From NCBI RefSeq assembly GCF_014349155.1, contig NZ_JACSIT010000118.1, positions 62,001 to 126,000 of the forward strand: a stretch of 64,000 bases of DNA, given 5' to 3'. The notes below the pieces were generated by a model. The model was not told the origin of the DNA, made no database searches, and saw only the letters and a list, made by a program, of their open reading frames with translations. A program made the position numbers and the translations under genes. Positions 29,334 to 38,151 of the stretch are shown piece after piece (within the stretch, counting starts at the first letter, position 1; the number at the start of each line of letters is the position of its first letter). This stretch comes from Neolewinella lacunae. Its GTDB lineage: Bacteria > Bacteroidota > Bacteroidia > Chitinophagales > Saprospiraceae.

Positions 29334-31804
29334 AGCAAGTGGTTTGCTTTCCAATCATAGCCATATAGGCTCAGTAAACCCATCTTTTTATCGTAAGCTC
29401 CTTCGCATGCATAATAAACCTCAGCGGATTTTTCACGTCCTTTCGCTCCGACCAGCACTGTGGTCAACTTAATAGAGGGCCCTTCCCCGTCTTTCTTCCT
29501 GAGTTCACTACGAATTTTATAAACAGGGCAGGAGACACCGTGGGCGAGGGCGTACTTTTGAAATTCATTATAGTTTGTAAACCTTGATTCAGGAGCCTGA
29601 ATCAGCACAGTTAGCTGATCACTGATGTTACGCGACTGCCAAGTATTCGTTTTAGTATCCTCATCATTATTTCCAGCAGCCCCAACTAACAACCAATTAT
29701 CCTTGATTAATTCGCGGTAATACAATTGATTTTCTATCGTTGCTTCACTGAATTTCATACCATTCTGGTACAATCTGTTTGTATGCTCGACTAGATTCTC
29801 TGGCGTCAAACGATAATCGTCTGCTTTTTCTATTAAGACTTTGATCTCGGCAAGGGTTTTGGCGTAGGCCGCTATTGGTCGGTACACGGTTCGCTTGCTA
29901 GTATCGGATTTTGTGTCCACCTCAACATATGGCCAGGCGTAAGCTTCTCCTTTATCATCAATTGGCTCCACAACGGCAACTGTCGCGTTCACCTCTGATG
30001 CATTGTCTACAGAGAAGCGAGCTAAACGACCGATCCTTTGTGCTAAACGATCCCACGGGCAACAATCGGTGAGCATCAGCTTAGAACTAATGTTGATGCT
30101 CATTTCACCGATCTGGGTCATGATAACTATGCCGCTGGCCCGACCATCAGCGTGGGCTTTTTTACCCAAGTTGGCTTCCAACTCTTCTTCAATGCGTTTT
30201 TTATCTGGTTCGGTGAAGCGACTGTGGTAGATCGTCAATGGGGTTTCTCCCACTAGTGGTTCGAGGAATTCGTAATAGGACAGTGCGCGAGCAACAGTAT
30301 TCGCATAAATTATTCCCTGTCCGGCGGTCAACATTTCCTTGAGGAATTCAGCGGTATCTTCCGGTTTGGCAGACGTACCGAGATAGCGCATTTTTTTACG
30401 AACATTTTCCGATCCCGGTTGCGCCGTTTCCCGAATGAGGTCTTTTACCCGGTAGAGCGACCGCGCGGAATTGGGAACGGTAGCGCTCATGATCAGCGTT
30501 GGAACTTTCAGAATATCCAGTACGTCAAGCAGCGTCTGGATGTTGGCTTGGACGAATTCATCGTAAAAGTCTGTCTCGTCGAAAACCACGCAACTGTTAG
30601 CCAGGAAAAAGAACGTAGAGAAGTGTTGCTCACGCGTTCCAGTCAGGCAAGCTAGCAGGTGATCGATTGTGCAGACCGTTACTGGCGTCGCGAGGTAGCG
30701 CGCCAGTTTTTGGCGTTCTACCTCTTTGCTACCCCAGCTATCATCTCCATTATCGCCATAAAGATTGAAAAAAGCACTACTATGGTAGAGACCTACTTGC
30801 GGTTCATCTTCACCTTCAGTTCCGCCACCGATTAGATCAGGAATTTGCTCCCGCACAGCCTCCCGCAGGGCATTCGACGTGAATCGGGTGGGCATGGCAA
30901 TTACCAATCGGTCAGCTCGCGGAGTTTGGGTTAAGATCTGCCGCTCTGCCCACAACAAACAGGCATAGGTTTTGCCGCTACCCGTCGGCGCACGCAGGAT
31001 GGTTCGCTGCGCCTCGGCGAACTTTACGGCAGCATCCTGTACAGGACGAAGGTTGACGTCTACCCCGAATCCTTTGGGACCGGTAAAGGGGATCAGCGGC
31101 ACCATTCCTTCGTCGCCCATCCCTTCCCAGCGACTGGCGCGGGTATCGGCCAGTTGTAAAAGAGAGCGAACGGCGGCATATCGATAACGGCGGAGGACCA
31201 GCTTATCGAAAGACTCTCGTTCCGCGGCCTTGTTGCTGCTCCCTCTAAACTGTTTGTAGAATTTGTAATATGGTCCTACTTCCAATCCTGAGCCGTCGGT
31301 ACCGTCCATTCGCCAACGCTTTTCTACATATTCTCCCTTAGCCAGTTTACCATGATGGGCAGCTATGGCAGCAACAACTGGTCCGGGTGTTTTCGGACGG
31401 TGTTGAGCGAGGAAATCCAAGGAGGAAAACTCGTGGCGAACACCGGCACAAAAAAGATTGGGAGCTGTTGCTTTTCCTGCTCGCCTTAACTCTTCTTCGT
31501 AGCGATGATGCAGTTCACGGTCCACTTGTTCGGTGGCGAAACCATGCCTGCGTAGCCAGGTATGGTACAGAGCTACATCCTTTGCACAAGCTTCCCTCCA
31601 ACGATCGCTGAATCCTTTACCATAGTCGTGGTATTCTTCTGCGGTAGTGCAAAAATCGTCAAGATCTTCTCCTGTAAGCTGCTTGTACTTATTCGTCCAG
31701 AATGGAAACTGCTTGCGTAGCATTGCGCCTTGCTGCTTTACGTTGTCCGTGTGCTGCCGCAAGGTCAGCCCGCTGGGCTTACCGTATTTAGGCATAGTTC
31801 CCAT
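29330..31804 (-). CDS. cas3: CRISPR-associated helicase-nuclease Cas3
   Basis: Degrades target DNA after Cascade binding; 824 residues. The N-terminal HD nuclease has LRQHTDN (His about 18), EYHDYGKG (His-Asp) and AAHHGKLAKG. The superfamily 2 helicase has Walker A ILRAPTGSGKTYA, motif II VVFDETDFYD, motif III MSATVP, then IIYANTVARALSYYEFL and the motif VI region QRIGRLAR. Motif II reads DETD rather than the DExH usual in Cas3. ATG at 31804, one base after the cas7 stop; ATG 31795 is an alternative. Confidence 0.96.
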   Translation of the reverse strand: MGTMPKYGKPSGLTLRQHTDNVKQQGAMLRKQFPFWTNKYKQLTGEDLDDFCTTAEEYHDYGKGFSDRWREACAKDVALYHTWLRRHGFATEQVDRELHHRYEEELRRAGKATAPNLFCAGVRHEFSSLDFLAQHRPKTPGPVVAAIAAHHGKLAKGEYVEKRWRMDGTDGSGLEVGPYYKFYKQFRGSSNKAAERESFDKLVLRRYRYAAVRSLLQLADTRASRWEGMGDEGMVPLIPFTGPKGFGVDVNLRPVQDAAVKFAEAQRTILRAPTGSGKTYACLLWAERQILTQTPRADRLVIAMPTRFTSNALREAVREQIPDLIGGGTEGEDEPQVGLYHSSAFFNLYGDNGDDSWGSKEVERQKLARYLATPVTVCTIDHLLACLTGTREQHFSTFFFLANSCVVFDETDFYDEFVQANIQTLLDVLDILKVPTLIMSATVPNSARSLYRVKDLIRETAQPGSENVRKKMRYLGTSAKPEDTAEFLKEMLTAGQGIIYANTVARALSYYEFLEPLVGETPLTIYHSRFTEPDKKRIEEELEANLGKKAHADGRASGIVIMTQIGEMSINISSKLMLTDCCPWDRLAQRIGRLARFSVDNASEVNATVAVVEPIDDKGEAYAWPYVEVDTKSDTSKRTVYRPIAAYAKTLAEIKVLIEKADDYRLTPENLVEHTNRLYQNGMKFSEATIENQLYYRELIKDNWLLVGAAGNNDEDTKTNTWQSRNISDQLTVLIQAPESRFTNYNEFQKYALAHGVSCPVYKIRSELRKKDGEGPSIKLTTVLVGAKGREKSAEVYYACEGAYDKKMGLLSLYGYDWKANHLL

Positions 31805-31805
31805 C

Positions 31806-32693
31806 TTAGGCGAATTCAGGACGGTAAAGTTTACCGTCCTTCAGCGCGTCAAGTGCGGCAGTATAAGCTTGATAGACGGATCTTCCATTTCCATCATTGT
31901 CATCACCCAGAAAATAGGTAGCTCCCCGAGCCTCGAGTTCCGCCAGGATGCGCTGTTGGCGGGTCTCATCACTGCTGAAATATTGCATGGCCTTACGGCT
32001 CATGCCAGGATCCAGTACGATCAGTACGCGGTGCGGTTCGCCTGTGACAGCGTTACGGGCCTGATTAGCGTAATCCACCATCGAGCGTGTGGCATCCAGA
32101 AACAAACGAATCCGGCGGGCGTGCTCCGCATCATCGATTTTACGTACATAGTTGGTTGCTACGTGTGCTTCCCCTTCGTAAGTGAAAGTCTTCACGGCAC
32201 CTACAGCCCCGATGTCGAGGTGAAAGTTCATTACCATCTCATCTTTTTCGGAGAACTCGTTAAGAGCTAGTGCCTGCTTTTTCTCAGCGTCCTTACCGGA
32301 CATTTTTAGGCGCACCAAAAGATCTTGACCAACCTTACTTTCCTGCAAAGAGACTGCGGGTGTGGCCGAGAGCGGTGCGGTCCGTCGGCCGGAATAATCT
32401 CCGAGGTTGGTGTCCAGAAAACCGCCCAGGTCACTGCGAAGATCCGTTTCGATTTTGGTGGAAATCCCGTCTCCATTGCTTACGTAAGTTTCTCCCCGCT
32501 CGGGATCGCTTTCGTTGAGCCGTTCGATGGCAGAAAACAGGACGTGGCGCTGCATTTGCCCACTCACGTAGACTTTGCCGTCGGGGGTGCGCTTCACGCT
32601 GCTTGCGTTCCCGAGTAGTTTTTCACCTCGGTTAGCGGCATGGTTTTCCAGGGTAGCCACGGTAGTGACCAAAATGCTTTTTACGGTAATCAT
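31806..32693 (-). CDS. cas7: Cascade backbone protein Cas7 (Cst2/DevR family)
   Basis: A 295-residue crRNA-binding RAMP protein. It resembles the Cst2/DevR branch by the segments NHAANRGEKLLGN, YVSGQMQRHVLFSAIERLN, HLDIGAVGAVKTFTYEG and the C-terminal LRxRRI-like EHARRIRLFLDATRSMVDYANQARN. DevR-type Cas7 marks type I-B. It lies between cas8 and cas3; the 96-bp gap to cas8 contains a motif copy and a decayed partner that can pair as a hairpin. Confidence 0.93.
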   Translation of the reverse strand: MITVKSILVTTVATLENHAANRGEKLLGNASSVKRTPDGKVYVSGQMQRHVLFSAIERLNESDPERGETYVSNGDGISTKIETDLRSDLGGFLDTNLGDYSGRRTAPLSATPAVSLQESKVGQDLLVRLKMSGKDAEKKQALALNEFSEKDEMVMNFHLDIGAVGAVKTFTYEGEAHVATNYVRKIDDAEHARRIRLFLDATRSMVDYANQARNAVTGEPHRVLIVLDPGMSRKAMQYFSSDETRQQRILAELEARGATYFLGDDNDGNGRSVYQAYTAALDALKDGKLYRPEFA

Positions 32694-32789
32694 ATAGTTA
32701 TTAAGTTATTGCACACCGGCCGCCGTTTCCAGTAGATATTTAGGCGCGTACGCAGGTGCAAGGGTTAAGTTAAAGCAGTGAAGGGAATT
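32694..32789 (-). repeat. cas8-cas7 gap with an imperfect inverted pair of the dispersed motif
   Basis: Bases 32744-32759 are a motif copy (triplet TAC, reverse orientation), with TTGCAC/GTGCAA-type ends. A decayed opposite copy begins TTGCACACCGGCCGCCG at about 32708. Together they can form a hairpin with a loop of about 20 nt in the middle of the Cascade operon. Confidence 0.75.
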
Positions 32790-34349
32790 TTAATCGATGG
32801 AAAAGCCAACGGATTCGAGTGTGTCGGTGTCGGTAGTAGTTTCTGCAAATTCTTTTTTCTTGCCTTGGTTGAGGCGCATAAAGGCGATCAACAGGTCTTG
32901 AGCGACTTTATAATCTACTTCTCCGGTAAGAACCGCTTTCATGAAAGGGGCTGACTTCGGGCTAAGGTCATAGCTGGTCATCCGCCCAATCAGCGTACTT
33001 ACTTGACTGAGCAACTGGCTGCCACCTTTGGCACTCCGAATGTTGCCCTCCAAGCTGGATAGCACGCGAGATTTGTACTCGGAAATGTTACGCTCAGTAA
33101 CTCCTTTGTCACTGGAATACTTGTCCTTTGCAGCTTTGTAGGCTGCACTATTTAGTGACTTGCCCATTGCCATGGCGGAGTCGACAACTTCTTTGGAAAT
33201 CTCTTGCATTAGAAAGTATTTATGGATGAGGGGAAGGAAGGTGACAGGATAATTAGCCCTAACGGACAGGAAACCTCTGAGAGAGGCGGGGTCAAAACGG
33301 CGCAGCCAGCGGTCGAGGTTGCGTTTGAGGTGTTCCCAATGTGGGGATTTGTACTTCTTGGCTGAATCCACGCCTACCAGTTCGATTTTCCAGACTTCGT
33401 TCAGGGCGCGATACAACTCGCCGTTAGCTGTTATTTCGGTTAGATGGGTGCCGAATTGCTGTTGTCCGTTGTAGTCGTAGCCAATAATCATCATTGGCCG
33501 GCCGGCAAGAATATCTACCAAACTAACTATCTCCTCCTTGTCTACTTCCTCACCCTGAACAATCAGTCCACTGAATGCGGCCAATAGTTGCAGAATCCCA
33601 AAATTGACGTTGTTTAGTGCATTCCGAAAATTGCCTCGATAAATAGGTGGTCTGCCTATGTATTTCTTCTTTTCCGGATCGTATCTGCCGACGTAGGCAT
33701 CCGCCAAATCTTTCTGGATACGGCTGAGTGATTTCAAGTAATCCAGTAACGGATACCCACCTGTAATCGGGCTGCTAAACGGAATGTCTGGAATTAACCC
33801 AATGTTGGTAAAAGTATCGTAGTCTAACGCTGCGGCTTTGTTTGCCGTCGCGGCACCTACAGCAGTGTAGGCGGCAGCCAACAACTCATCTTTGGGATCA
33901 CTCATCGATTTGGTACCAGCATTGATCTTTGAAGTCTGCGGAGAAAAGGAGCGTTTCAACTGATAACTTTTGTCTAGCCCCCCTTTCAGCGCTTTTTGCA
34001 AAGCCTTGAACTCCTGTACCATCATCCCTGAATTATTGGACGTCAGCACGTGTGGTGCTAAGAAAAATCCATTAGCGGCGTTTTGCCCACTCTTGCTCCC
34101 TGGGGCCAGGCGATCAATTTGGTTAAATAAGGAATAGGTAACAGTATCAGCAGCTACGCCTTCGGTGCGGGCTTCAAGCAAAAAACCAAACTGAACCTTA
34201 GTAAGGGCTTCGCCCGCTAGTTCTGCCAGTGCCGTATCGTGTAGTTCGGGCATAGCCTGCATATTGTCAATTCTACTGCGCCAATCATGAATAGCGGCGG
34301 CCAGCCCGTACCTAGGCAACGGGTGCCAGTTATTAAATCTATCTTCCAT
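32790..34349 (-). CDS. cas8: Cascade large subunit, Cas8-like (type I-B)
   Basis: A 519-residue protein placed between cas5 and cas7, where the large PAM-recognising Cascade subunit is expected. I recognise no zinc-finger pair. Segments such as LGFLLEARTEG-like FGFLLEARTEGVAAD, HVLTSNNSGMMVQEFKALQKAL and NVNFGILQLLAAFSGLIVQGEE are predicted helical. The identity comes from position, size and the otherwise complete set of type I-B genes rather than from clear motifs. ATG at 34349 overlaps the cas5 end by 11 bp; a TTG at 34358 is possible. Confidence 0.78.
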   Translation of the reverse strand: MEDRFNNWHPLPRYGLAAAIHDWRSRIDNMQAMPELHDTALAELAGEALTKVQFGFLLEARTEGVAADTVTYSLFNQIDRLAPGSKSGQNAANGFFLAPHVLTSNNSGMMVQEFKALQKALKGGLDKSYQLKRSFSPQTSKINAGTKSMSDPKDELLAAAYTAVGAATANKAAALDYDTFTNIGLIPDIPFSSPITGGYPLLDYLKSLSRIQKDLADAYVGRYDPEKKKYIGRPPIYRGNFRNALNNVNFGILQLLAAFSGLIVQGEEVDKEEIVSLVDILAGRPMMIIGYDYNGQQQFGTHLTEITANGELYRALNEVWKIELVGVDSAKKYKSPHWEHLKRNLDRWLRRFDPASLRGFLSVRANYPVTFLPLIHKYFLMQEISKEVVDSAMAMGKSLNSAAYKAAKDKYSSDKGVTERNISEYKSRVLSSLEGNIRSAKGGSQLLSQVSTLIGRMTSYDLSPKSAPFMKAVLTGEVDYKVAQDLLIAFMRLNQGKKKEFAETTTDTDTLESVGFSID

Positions 34350-35157
34350 CTTCAGCAAGTTTAATGCTTACCCAGCCTTCGCTTGTACCAAGGTAAGTCG
34401 GTGCGGTAGGTGTGGCTATCGCCTGGATAAGTAATTGATATGAGGATTCAGTGGCTTTGAAAGGCATCCGATAGGCGCTAGTAGGAACGACGAATCCGCG
34501 TTTTTTCGGGCTAACATAGTATTGCGGGTAACCCTTTTGGACGGTCTTCAAATGTACGTTTCCCACTCGTAGATGATAAATTTCTTCGAGCTCTGTTTGC
34601 TTAAACTTCTCTCCTTCTCCAACTGTAATCTTACTGTCACCTGCACTCCTAGATTGACGAAGCGCTGTAATCAATCCTTCCAAACGGTAATCGTAAATCC
34701 TACTCCCCCCATAACCTGAAAGCCCTTGATCTTTTAAATGCATCGACCACAAATCATCATAAGTCATTGCTTCTGTTGGATCGTCTGCCTCGGATATCTC
34801 AAGGTGGTACTGAAGAAGGCTAAAGTAGTTAGTCAGTGCTACCTTGGTAGGCTTTCCTTGTAACCAAGGGTGATCTGCGAAAGCATTATTTTTTCGGTTT
34901 TGCTTTTTTGCTGTCTTTGCGAGACCCTTGAGTATCTCTTTACGAAGATCTGGAACAAAATGCCAGCCCAAGGCATTTTCGATCATTCCATACACCATAT
35001 GTACCGGTGGCTTTAGCGCCGTACGAAAATAGGTTCCTGGCTGTGAAGCTACCATCGAAAGCGGTGCTAGTGCGGTTATTTCAAGTATGCCCTCCACCGT
35101 TAGCTCCGGCGGTTCAAGGTAAAAACTAAGGTCTAATTGTTCCATTGTACTGATCAT
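34339..35157 (-). CDS. cas5: Cascade subunit Cas5
   Basis: A 272-residue RAMP protein that caps the crRNA 5' handle. The family N-terminal pattern is present as ALAPLSMVASQPGTYFRTALKPPVHMVYGMIENALGWH, equivalent to the proline-rich KPPSPTT-GLLGAALG block of Cas5. The C-terminal portion with SPKKRGFVVPTSAYRMPFKATESSYQLLIQAI fits a beta-rich domain. It overlaps cas6 by 4 bp (ATGA) and cas8 by 11 bp, a tightly coupled cas6-cas5-cas8 block. Confidence 0.88.
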   Translation of the reverse strand: MISTMEQLDLSFYLEPPELTVEGILEITALAPLSMVASQPGTYFRTALKPPVHMVYGMIENALGWHFVPDLRKEILKGLAKTAKKQNRKNNAFADHPWLQGKPTKVALTNYFSLLQYHLEISEADDPTEAMTYDDLWSMHLKDQGLSGYGGSRIYDYRLEGLITALRQSRSAGDSKITVGEGEKFKQTELEEIYHLRVGNVHLKTVQKGYPQYYVSPKKRGFVVPTSAYRMPFKATESSYQLLIQAIATPTAPTYLGTSEGWVSIKLAEDGR

Positions 35158-35813
35158 TTTATAGCTCCAAACCCAATTCCCGTACTATTCCCAATGCCCA
35201 CGTTCCAAGCGAATGCCAGGCAGTGCGGATCGCCTTCTGCGATGACGGGACAGAGCGAACCTTTGTTTTTGATGCCTCGGTAGGTCGCCATCTTCACGCG
35301 TGCCTTATCGTAGTCACGGTCGAAACGGAGGGATAGGCGGCCTTCCACTCCCGCATGGGCCATCTTGGCGTGCATTGTCTCAGTCATGTAGTCATCCGCC
35401 TCCTTATCGGTGTGGTAGAAAAACTGCTGGGTGCCATCGGCCACCTTTCGCTTGATCAGCACAGGACTCTGCATCATAAAGCGTGCAGTTTCGCCGAAAA
35501 CAGGTTCCCGTTGGGGCATGATGCTTTTCACCCTCATCCCCCAGTTGATCTCGGTGTCGGTCTGAAGGCCTTCGATCAAATCTGCCAGCAGGCCGTCATT
35601 GGCTGCACTTACGTGAAAAGAAGTGCCGTGAGGGAAACTCAAAGCCCCACTGCGCACCTCTCCCCTACCTAGCCAGGAAACGGAGTAAAGGGAGATGCTG
35701 TCGTGCTCGGCGTTCTCACCCAGCCAGCCGTGCAACCGCCCAACCAATTTGTGTTGGTAGTCAAAGGGCACCAGCCTGGTAAAATTTGGAGTTGTGAAGA
35801 AGGTAATGCGCAT
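35154..35813 (-). CDS. cas6: crRNA-processing endoribonuclease Cas6
   Basis: A 219-residue RAMP endonuclease that cuts pre-crRNA in the repeat to leave the ATTGAAAC handle. The C-terminal glycine-rich loop GIGNSTGIGFGAIK is the hallmark. The N-terminal KLVGRLHGWLG offers the expected catalytic histidine near residue 28. SLYSVSWLGRGEVRSGALSFPHG is the usual first ferredoxin-like domain. First Cascade-related gene after the WYL regulator, with a 117-bp gap between them. Confidence 0.92.
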   Translation of the reverse strand: MRITFFTTPNFTRLVPFDYQHKLVGRLHGWLGENAEHDSISLYSVSWLGRGEVRSGALSFPHGTSFHVSAANDGLLADLIEGLQTDTEINWGMRVKSIMPQREPVFGETARFMMQSPVLIKRKVADGTQQFFYHTDKEADDYMTETMHAKMAHAGVEGRLSLRFDRDYDKARVKMATYRGIKNKGSLCPVIAEGDPHCLAFAWNVGIGNSTGIGFGAIK

Positions 35814-35930
35814 GGGCTTGAATTGATGGCGTAAAGGTCATATGCCCCCTGGGGGAGAATCCCCTCCGGGGTTGAGGTTTTCTGAATTTTGTGGTAGATA
35901 CTTGCCAATGAGGCACTAGCATCCACCACC
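35814..35930 (-). other. Gap between the WYL regulator and cas6
   Basis: 117 bp without a gene. It holds a G/C palindromic stretch (CCCCTGGGGG and CCCCTCCGGGG) that could form a hairpin between the regulator and the cas operon. No confident TAnnTTTG promoter for cas6 was found. Confidence 0.4.
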
Positions 35931-36848
35931 TTACTCGGCACTAGAGTACCGTGCTAGAAGGTCTTTGGCATCTGCCACTATTAGATCTCTTAAGCCGTCC
36001 GGGGAATGAATTGTCACGTCTTCCCAATTAGCCATGATGAATTGTCGCAACCCAATGTACTTATGGTTCACCCTGCCTGAAAACTGGTAAGTGTTCTCTT
36101 CCATGCCTTTGCGGACGCAGAGCCGGGCGTGGGGATTCCGCTCGATGAGGTCGTTGTAGGCACTCACTTTGAGGGTGAGATCTACCAGAACCGTGCGCTT
36201 ATCGACAATACTAAAGGCATCGCTTGGGTGATGGGAGTGCTGAGATTCGTACATCCAAGGCTCATTCAGCACCGTAACCCGATCCATGCGGCTGAGCATG
36301 AAGTGGGCGGTTCGCAACTTTTCGGTATCGTAAGCCCGGATCATACCATTCTCTGGTTCCAGCCCAAAAACCTCCACTTTGCGGTCCCGCTCGTTGTTGC
36401 TGCTGCGGCTGCGGTAGTTGACCAAAAGCACCCGCCGCTTTTCCCGGATGGCTTCCTCCAGGCAGTTGATTTTCTCCAGTTCCGGTCGGCGCAGCGCCTC
36501 AAGCCCGAGCGATTGGAAGTCCAGCAGGCTATCAATCTTGTTGGCAAGTTGCATCGCCTCAGCGGTAGGTAGCTTTCCCAGGGCGTCCCGAATCCTCGCC
36601 TTATCGGCTTCATTCAAGGGCGAGAGGTAACCCAACTCTTTGAATCCTGTGGTGGGCAGTACATAGTAGCGATTGTGATTATCGTGTTCTACCTGAATAC
36701 CCGCCGCCCGAATATGATTCAAATGATCCCGCACACTGGAGCGGTCTTCCAGGCCCACGAAAGCACCGAGTTGCTTACTGGTCAATCGCTTTGGCGCGGC
36801 CAAAAGCTTGAGCAAGATCCGGAGGGTTTTTGTACTGGGGGAATCCAT
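35931..36848 (-). CDS. WYL-domain transcriptional regulator of the cas locus
   Basis: A 305-residue regulator. The N-terminal winged helix-turn-helix (about 1-70) contains RLTSKQLGAFVGLEDRSSVRDHLNHIRAAGIQVEH. A WYL domain follows (about 125-215: IREKRRVLLVNYRS, KVEVFGLEPENGMIRAYDTEK, FMLSRMDRVTVL), then a C-terminal WCX-like part with VNHKYIGLRQFIMANWEDVTIHSPDGLRDLIV. WYL regulators sense nucleic acids or nucleotides and often control CRISPR-Cas. It is encoded just upstream of and in line with cas6. Whether it represses or activates is unknown. Confidence 0.88.
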   Translation of the reverse strand: MDSPSTKTLRILLKLLAAPKRLTSKQLGAFVGLEDRSSVRDHLNHIRAAGIQVEHDNHNRYYVLPTTGFKELGYLSPLNEADKARIRDALGKLPTAEAMQLANKIDSLLDFQSLGLEALRRPELEKINCLEEAIREKRRVLLVNYRSRSSNNERDRKVEVFGLEPENGMIRAYDTEKLRTAHFMLSRMDRVTVLNEPWMYESQHSHHPSDAFSIVDKRTVLVDLTLKVSAYNDLIERNPHARLCVRKGMEENTYQFSGRVNHKYIGLRQFIMANWEDVTIHSPDGLRDLIVADAKDLLARYSSAE

Positions 36849-37097
36849 TGTTTCAGTTTAGGTGAAAAGTTGATGGGTAGGTATAGGTAGGCAGCTCGAG
36901 CTTCACTCAATATTGGAAAGGCAGCAGGTAGGTAGCGTAAAGCTCGAAAAAGAAAAGGAATAGGCTTAGGGAACTCACTGGAGCAAGAACGGCTATTGCA
37001 TCTTGCTATGGTGAGTCCGCATTTTTCACAGGCGCAAGTTAAAACAATTTTCCAAAGTTACAAGCGCTAAGAATTTGGCGAGTCGGATAATTTACCC
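36849..37097 (-). promoter_or_regulatory. Upstream region of the WYL-cas operon
   Basis: 249 bp without a gene. On the minus strand TAACTTTG at 37060-37053 matches TAnnTTTG but no matching -33 TTTG was found at the right distance, and it would leave a leader of about 200 nt. It is the only candidate start for the cas operon seen here. Confidence 0.35.
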
Positions 37098-37673
37098 CTA
37101 CCCCACCACCCCCGCCCCCACCAAGCCCCCCAAACACCGCCGGGTCATTTCCACGTCTGTTCCTGCGTGGTGTGCGCCGGAAAAACCTTCCCCCAAAAGC
37201 TTTTTGTGCAATTCTTCCAGGGTAGGCCATTTGTAACCGTAGGGACCGGGTAAGCGACAAAAATCTACGGACGATTTCATGGTGCAGATCATTTTCTTCT
37301 TCCCAAAGGGTGGCTTCCGTCCCGCGCGCAGGTATTCGCTACCGAGTACCTTATGATCAAAATCGAGGTTATGGGCCACCAGCACGTCCGCCTGGACTAT
37401 TGCGGCGGTAAATTGGTCGAGTACTTCCAGTAAAGGCTTTCCCTCCCGCAGCGAACGCTGCTGGGTGATGCCGTGCATTTTGGCTGCCGCAGCGCTGATC
37501 GGCACTTTCGTCTGGATAATGAAGCATTCTGCCGCCAGGGTATTCATTTCCCCGTCCACCAACTGCCAGGCGAGTTGGACAATGGAGGGCCAGTTGCCAA
37601 TATCCTTCATCGGTGCTTTCCAGGATTTCGGCAGGCCGGTAGTTTCCGTATCGAAAATTAGGTAGGTGGGCAT
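37098..37673 (-). CDS. DEDDh 3'-5' exonuclease (DnaQ/epsilon-like)
   Basis: A 191-residue single-domain exonuclease. The ExoI motif is LIFDTETTGLP (Asp8, Glu10), ExoII is LVAHNLDFDHKVL and ExoIII is HHAGTDVEMTRRC with the catalytic histidine and aspartate. KMHGITQQ is the usual linker. There is no polymerase or GIY-YIG fusion. It has the same orientation as the cas operon, 249 bp upstream of the WYL gene. DnaQ-like exonucleases can trim prespacers in other CRISPR systems, but a housekeeping repair role is equally possible. Confidence 0.92.
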   Translation of the reverse strand: MPTYLIFDTETTGLPKSWKAPMKDIGNWPSIVQLAWQLVDGEMNTLAAECFIIQTKVPISAAAAKMHGITQQRSLREGKPLLEVLDQFTAAIVQADVLVAHNLDFDHKVLGSEYLRAGRKPPFGKKKMICTMKSSVDFCRLPGPYGYKWPTLEELHKKLLGEGFSGAHHAGTDVEMTRRCLGGLVGAGVVG

Positions 37674-37815
37674 GAGCTGATCTTTCCAGCCGTAATATTA
37701 GCGCTTTTTTATTTCCGAGGCCATTGGGTGTGGCCCCCCTGCCTTTCCCGCAATAATATGCGCTTGCCCCTCCCTCGCTCCCCCCCCTTTGGGGGTTGGG
37801 GGGCCAACTCCCCCT

Positions 37816-37831
37816 GCACCTGCGGCCGCGC
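37816..37831 (+). repeat. Dispersed motif copy 11 (GCC), left arm
   Basis: Exact copy. With 37887-37902 it forms an 18-bp perfect inverted repeat. Confidence 0.92.
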
Positions 37832-37886
37832 CCAGATTTGCGGTCCCACCCGCACGGCCGCGCTTCAAACGGGCACAAGCAAAAGG

Positions 37887-37902
37887 GCGCGGCCGCAGGT
37901 GC
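37887..37902 (-). repeat. Dispersed motif copy 12 (GCC), right arm
   Basis: Exact reverse-complement partner of 37816-37831. Confidence 0.92.
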
Positions 37903-38151
37903 AACCCAAAAACGAAGGAGCAAGGCAAGGCCCACGCCAGCCTGCCCTGCTTCGTCACCCAAAAAAGCAGGTATTTCTACGTGTTTTCCCCCGTAGCCCC
38001 CCGGAAACGAGCGGCCGGGAGTACAAAAGCCAAAAGTTGTAAACTACTTTACGGCACGCAAAGCCGCCGCCCGCTCAGGGAGGACTTTGCCTTTCGTCAG
38101 CACTTTTCGCGGCTTCCCTTCTGGAAGCGCCAGCACCCATAAATAAAAGTC

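Larger units (their letters stand above)
37674..38151. other. Intergenic region with inverted motif pair and G/C hairpin
   Basis: 478 bp without a supported gene, between the divergently oriented exonuclease and di-heme cytochrome genes. It holds a G/C hairpin (37779-37800, CCCCCCC-TTTGGGGGTTGGGGGG) and two exact copies of the 16-bp motif in inverted orientation, 37816-37831 and 37887-37902. Their complementarity extends to 18 bp, with a loop of about 50 bp. Confidence 0.7.

Noticed and set aside
27352-36848. A type III system, suggested by the repeat handle and WYL regulator
   Set aside because: No cas10 or Csm/Cmr genes are present. Cas3 with HD and helicase domains, Cas5, DevR-type Cas7 and a Cas8-like protein define type I-B.
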